This document shows positions 60,570-64,000 of a stretch of DNA of 64,000 nucleotides, piece by piece. The first letter of the stretch is position 1, and the number at the start of each line of letters is the position of its first letter. Made by a program: the position numbers and the translations under genes. The stretch is from Ulvibacter sp047614245 (GTDB taxonomy: Bacteria; Bacteroidota; Bacteroidia; Flavobacteriales; Flavobacteriaceae), in the NCBI GenBank assembly GCA_047614245.1, contig JBLHIC010000001.1:38210-102209 (forward strand). The letters run 5' to 3'. The notes below the pieces were generated by a model. It saw nothing but the letters and a program-made list of their open reading frames with translations. It made no database searches and had not been told where the DNA came from.

Positions 60570-61475
60570 TTAATTGAAAAACGCTAAAAGTTCTTTTTTT
60601 CGTGACGGACTTACGATAATTTCCTTTCCACTTGATAACACAATACTGCCTCCTTTACCTTTTATATATTCGATGATAGCATTAACATTAACCAAATAAG
60701 ATTTATGAACTCTGGCAAATCCGCTCTTAGATAAAATTTCATCAAAATACTTTAACGTTTTGCTTACCAGTTTTTTCTTCTCATTGATAAAAACATTCGT
60801 GTAATTATCATCAGCTTGACAATAAAAAATATCTTTAATTTCTAATACTTCAAATCCATTTTGCAACGGAATTGTAATTTTTACATCCACTTGTGTAAAC
60901 TTAGGTTTTAAGACTGTATTCTGTAAGCTATTTTCCTTTGCTTTGATTTCTGAAACATAATCAACAGCTTCGATCAAAGTCTCAAAAGCTATGCTATTCT
61001 GAGCGTTCGTAGCTGATTTGCCAGGGACCGACTCAAGAGCTTTAGTTACATACTCAATGCTCTTTTCTGCATCCTTCTTGGTAAAGGTTTTAGCTGAATC
61101 AATATAACTTCTGAAGACATCTGTGGATTTACTTCTTTTTGATCTCAATTCAGGAATCTCTTCAATGTTCTCAAACTTTAATGTAATCTTTTGCTTATCA
61201 GTTATAGTATAATATATGGTTCTAAAATCATCACTCCGTAATATTAACTCATCACCAACCTTAGCTGAAAGAGAAAATTCTCCTAAATTATTTGTAGTCG
61301 TATAGTTTCCTCCATCTATTTCAATATTTACCCTTGAGATAGGCAAATTTGTTTCCGCCTCTATAACACTACCCTTAAGATTGAAGTAGATTCCAATCGA
61401 GTTTTGCTCCTGAGCCAATAGATTGAACGAAGTAATAAATACAAAAGCAAATAATATGTTTGAAATCCTTTTCAT
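60570..61475 (-). CDS. LytTR DNA-binding domain protein with signal peptide and carboxypeptidase regulatory domain
   Basis: About 301 residues from MKRISNILFAFVFITSF at 61475. Order: a signal-peptide-like segment ending LLAQEQ (1-22); a carboxypeptidase regulatory-like domain, about 33-105 (NLKGSVIEAETNLPISRVNI); a helical middle region, about 110-190; and a complete LytTR domain, about 197-300 (VLEIKDIFYCQADDNYTNVF, FARVHKSYLVNVNAI, IIVSPSRKKELLAFF). LytTR normally binds DNA in the cytoplasm, yet a cleaved signal peptide would put it in the periplasm. If the first segment stays as an anchor with its N-terminus outside, all domains would be cytoplasmic. No second membrane segment is seen. Target genes unknown. 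Confidence 0.78.
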   Translation of the reverse strand: MKRISNILFAFVFITSFNLLAQEQNSIGIYFNLKGSVIEAETNLPISRVNIEIDGGNYTTTNNLGEFSLSAKVGDELILRSDDFRTIYYTITDKQKITLKFENIEEIPELRSKRSKSTDVFRSYIDSAKTFTKKDAEKSIEYVTKALESVPGKSATNAQNSIAFETLIEAVDYVSEIKAKENSLQNTVLKPKFTQVDVKITIPLQNGFEVLEIKDIFYCQADDNYTNVFINEKKKLVSKTLKYFDEILSKSGFARVHKSYLVNVNAIIEYIKGKGGSIVLSSGKEIIVSPSRKKELLAFFN

Positions 61476-61647
61476 TCTATTCTCAATAAGGTAAACATAC
61501 ATACTTTAATACAATTAATAAAATCATGATTTCTTAAAAACCCCTGTTATTAAACAAAATGAAGCACTTCACTCAATTAGAAGATTCGTTCCCTAATCAT
61601 TCACAATGTTTTACTAAATGGCGTTTTTATAAATTAGATGTTGGTTA

Positions 61648-61655
61648 TATGTTTG
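61648..61655 (+). promoter_or_regulatory. -7 element of the VWA lipoprotein gene
   Basis: TATGTTTG matches TAnnTTTG, 21 bases before the start at 61677; the expected -33 region is T-rich without an exact TTG. Confidence 0.45.
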
Positions 61656-61676
61656 GATTAAATTAAACCTTAAATT

Positions 61677-62387
61677 ATGAAAACCTCACGAAACTTATTA
61701 TTAATCGCCGCTCTAATTTTAATATTTAACTGCAGAGCAGATGTATCGAAAGAATTAGCTCCAAACATAACTTTCAACACTGAAACTACATCAAAACATT
61801 TTATAAAAGTCGCCTTACTATTAGACACCAGCGATAGCATGGACGGCTTAATTGATCAAGCCAAAGCTCAACTTTGGAAAATCGTGAAAGAATTATCATA
61901 TGCTAAATGTAAAAATGAAAGCCCCAATCTTCAAATTACTCTTTATGAATATGGCAATGATGGCTTAAAAGCGACAGAAGGCTATGTGCGAAAAGTTCTA
62001 GCATTTACAGATGATCTTGACGACATTTCAAAAGAACTATTTTCACTCACCACCAACGGGGGAAGTGAGTACTGCGGCACAGTGGTTCAAGCATCACTCA
62101 ACAAGCTAGATTGGGGCAATGATGGCGATGACTTGAAAATGGTTTTTATCGCAGGAAATGAACCTTTCACTCAGGGAAAAATTCACTGCAAGGACGCCGC
62201 ATCAAATACTAAAGAAAAAGGCGTAATCGTTAATACCATTTTCTCTGGTAATCATCAACAAGGAGTTGCAACCAAGCGGCAAGATACCGCCTTACTTACC
62301 TATGGTGATTATATAATAATTGATCACAATAAAAAAACCGTGCATATTAACTCACCATATGACGATATCATTATTCAATTAAACTAA
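61677..62387 (+). CDS. VWA-domain lipoprotein, 5' part of a frameshifted gene
   Basis: Reads as 236 residues: lipoprotein signal (IFNCRAD, Cys19), then a VWA-like domain with the metal-site start LLDTSDSMDGLIDQAKAQL and TTNGGSEYCG. It ends at TAA 62385-62387, but the next frame continues the same protein family from 62384 on (LNNTYIPYGQPGKKK). A single missing base near 62382-62384 therefore cuts the gene. The intact form would be about 378 residues. VWA proteins of this kind are seen in many flavobacteria; function unknown. Confidence 0.75.
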   Translation: MKTSRNLLLIAALILIFNCRADVSKELAPNITFNTETTSKHFIKVALLLDTSDSMDGLIDQAKAQLWKIVKELSYAKCKNESPNLQITLYEYGNDGLKATEGYVRKVLAFTDDLDDISKELFSLTTNGGSEYCGTVVQASLNKLDWGNDGDDLKMVFIAGNEPFTQGKIHCKDAASNTKEKGVIVNTIFSGNHQQGVATKRQDTALLTYGDYIIIDHNKKTVHINSPYDDIIIQLN

Positions 62388-62812
62388 ACAATACTTATAT
62401 ACCCTATGGCCAACCTGGAAAAAAGAAAATAGCAATGCAGGAAGAACAAGATAGTAATGCGGCCCAATATAGCATAGCCAATGCTGTTAGCAGAACTGTG
62501 ACAAAAGGATCACATCTTTATAAAAATAGTACGTGGGATTTAGTGGATGCTGAAAAAGAAGAAGGTTTCAGTTATGATGAACTAAAAATAGAAGATCTTT
62601 CCAAAGAACTTAAAGGAAAAACAAAGTCAGAGATAAAATTATACGTCAATAAACAAAGAATGGAAAGAAATCGAATTCAATCTAAAATCACCAAGTATAA
62701 TAAAAAGAGACGAGAATTAATTTCAAAATCTGAAACATCTAACGGATTAGAAAGTGTTATGATTGAAGCTATTAAAAAACAAGCTCAAAAGAAAAACTAT
62801 TCGTGGAACTAA
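62384..62812 (+). pseudogene. VWA lipoprotein, 3' part in the shifted frame
   Basis: Continues from the preceding gene in the -1 frame: LNNTYIPYGQPGKKKIAMQ, then DSNAAQYSIANAVSRTV, LYKNSTWDLVDAEKEEGF and a Lys-rich helical C-terminus ending KKNYSWN. The stretch from the first in-frame ATG at 62435 is 125 residues, but the conserved part starts earlier, so it is not a gene of its own. Confidence 0.7.
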
Positions 62813-62820
62813 CTTATAAT

Positions 62821-62851
62821 AACCCTCTGAAACTATTTATTGAAGAGGGTT
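62821..62851. terminator. Hairpin between VWA gene and convergent PorP gene
   Basis: AACCCTCT (62821-62828) pairs with AGAGGGTT (62844-62851); the following T-tract is short, so activity is uncertain. It is at the meeting point of two converging genes. Confidence 0.5.
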
Positions 62852-62858
62852 TATATCA

Positions 62859-63875
62859 TCAGAAACTCGGTCTTAGCTTACCATTATTTCGCATGTCCTG
62901 TTTCCAAAAGCTTGCTTTACCATTGAAAATATTGTAACCAAGTGTAATTTGATGAAAACCTCCATTACTAAATTGTACACTTCCAGATTGAATGGAGTAT
63001 GTATATGCGAACATAAAATTATTCCAATTTATACCCAAAACGGGTGTAATGAATTGAAGTTTTTGATTTTCAATTTCCGTTCCATTTAGGTATTCAGAGC
63101 CATCAAAGCTTCTTCTAAAGGATAATCCACCCCATATTCGACCAAATCGCATTGATCTATACACCTTTAAATTTATGTCAACCGTTTGTTCCCCAGTTCT
63201 CTCAGAGACCTGCAACAATAACGAAGGCTCATAACTAAAGGCAGTATTCGTGTCAATACCATAAGAAGCCCCAATAATATATCGGCGTTGATTATTGGAC
63301 TCCAACTTATCACTATAAATATTTCTATTCTGAAAAATTAAATTTTTAATAGTAAGATGACCAGAAAAATTTAAAAAATTATATGAAACACCTACGTCAA
63401 AATTAATATAAGAACTACTCTGAACAATCCCAGCGATTACAGGGTCAAAATCATTCAAATCAAATTGAGTTTCATCAAGTTTCTGTTGTATAAAGCCAAG
63501 TCTCATTCCAAATGACACCTGATTTAAATCTGATCTACTTCTTGAAAGCAAAATATGATGAGCATATCCCAAATATCCTCCAGTTTGAGAATGGTAACCA
63601 TTTCTGTCTGTAAATAAGATAACTCCAATTCCAGATTGAGCACCTAGACTTGTGTTAAAACTTAATGTACCGAGGTTTGGGGCGTCTTCTTGATCAAACC
63701 ATTGTTTACGATTAGTAAAACGAATTTGATTACTTCCTGCCGCCCCAGCCATTGATGGATGCAATAAATGCAAATTATCAGAAAAATAATCTGAATATAC
63801 TGGAATACCATCTTGTGAAAATGCAAATTGGGTAATTAGCAAAAGTAGGATTAAATAGATACGTGTAATCTTCAT
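62859..63875 (-). CDS. PorP/SprF family T9SS outer-membrane protein
   Basis: A 338-residue outer-membrane barrel with signal peptide (1-20, ending AFSQ) and the family start YSDYFSDNLHLLHPSMAGAA. Second PorP/SprF of the window. It lies 10 bases downstream of a gene whose C-terminus is a type B sorting domain, so it is probably that cargo's partner, as in the 23-26 kb module. Confidence 0.9.
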   Translation of the reverse strand: MKITRIYLILLLLITQFAFSQDGIPVYSDYFSDNLHLLHPSMAGAAGSNQIRFTNRKQWFDQEDAPNLGTLSFNTSLGAQSGIGVILFTDRNGYHSQTGGYLGYAHHILLSRSRSDLNQVSFGMRLGFIQQKLDETQFDLNDFDPVIAGIVQSSSYINFDVGVSYNFLNFSGHLTIKNLIFQNRNIYSDKLESNNQRRYIIGASYGIDTNTAFSYEPSLLLQVSERTGEQTVDINLKVYRSMRFGRIWGGLSFRRSFDGSEYLNGTEIENQKLQFITPVLGINWNNFMFAYTYSIQSGSVQFSNGGFHQITLGYNIFNGKASFWKQDMRNNGKLRPSF

Positions 63876-63885
63876 AATAGTATAG

Positions 63886-64000
63886 CTATCGTTTTAGGGT
63901 AAAGTGTCCTTTAAATTCTTTTTGCACATCATTTTCGCTGTACTCAACCAAGAACCAATAATCACTCGATGGTAATGGATTTCCGTTATACGTGCCATTC
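63886..64000 (-). CDS. C-terminal end of a T9SS type B cargo protein (cut by window edge)
   Basis: The last 37 codons before a TAG at 63886-63888 read SSDYWFLVEYSEN and then EFKGHFTLKR at the end, the typical final strand of the gliding-motility type B sorting domain. The rest lies beyond the window. Its PorP/SprF partner follows directly. Confidence 0.85.
   Translation of the reverse strand, partial: NGTYNGNPLPSSDYWFLVEYSENDVQKEFKGHFTLKR

Overview
The window is low-GC, gene-dense DNA from a member of the Bacteroidota, almost certainly a marine-type Flavobacteriaceae. Support comes from type IX secretion (T9SS) type B sorting domains with PorP/SprF partners, DUF5686 and DUF6089 outer-membrane proteins, a pyrophosphate-energised membrane pump next to soluble pyrophosphatase, the order uppS-bamA-skp-skp-murI, weak Shine-Dalgarno sequences, and promoters of the Bacteroidota TAnnTTTG (-7) type.

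Region by region: 1-7.2 kb holds pyrophosphate metabolism (hppA, ppa), an outer-membrane DUF5686 protein, pdhB and divergent etfBA. 7.3-14.3 kb holds a bifunctional nuclease, a nucleoside transporter, thyA, a 2TM-DHFR fusion and fabD, with a PLP enzyme and a TonB-C protein. 14.3-20.6 kb holds a secreted amidohydrolase, galE, a DegT aminotransferase, Kdo transferase waaA, DUF2461 and a LexA-like regulator with its own tandem operators. 21.2-25.9 kb is a T9SS module: OmpA-type protein, PorP/SprF, and a type B cargo built of nine Ca-binding-type repeats. 26-32 kb is a decayed genomic island next to tRNA-Leu(UAA) and tRNA-Gly(GCC). It contains frameshifted genes, a chimeric RelE/SmpA-like ORF, a zincin-like metalloprotease, a three-gene cassette ending in a GIY-YIG nuclease, a tyrosine-integrase fragment and a duplicated tRNA-Gly 3' end. 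32.1-43.3 kb holds mutS, a TrmH-type methylase, a folK-deoxynucleoside kinase fusion without an ATG, a queuosine precursor transporter, an AsmA protein and a GH3 protein. 43.4-50.1 kb holds tig-clpP-clpX, a small holin-like membrane protein, and a secreted GDSL-type lipoprotein with a FadL-type porin. 50.5-60.5 kb holds pdxJ, CBS-nadK, DUF6089, uppS-bamA-skp-skp, murI and a gamma carbonic anhydrase. 60.6-64 kb holds an unusual secreted-looking LytTR protein, a frameshifted VWA lipoprotein and a second type B cargo/PorP pair cut by the window edge.

Most striking points: (1) a 15-bp-arm palindrome in front of etfB recurs in front of the fadL-type operon, suggesting a small fatty-acid regulon; (2) a LytTR DNA-binding domain sits on a protein with a cleavable-looking signal peptide; (3) an island remnant beside tRNA genes carries several uncharacterised small genes; (4) DHFR is fused to a 2TM membrane domain, and the folK-dNK reading frame has no usual start codon. 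No CRISPR array, rRNA or intact insertion sequence was seen.
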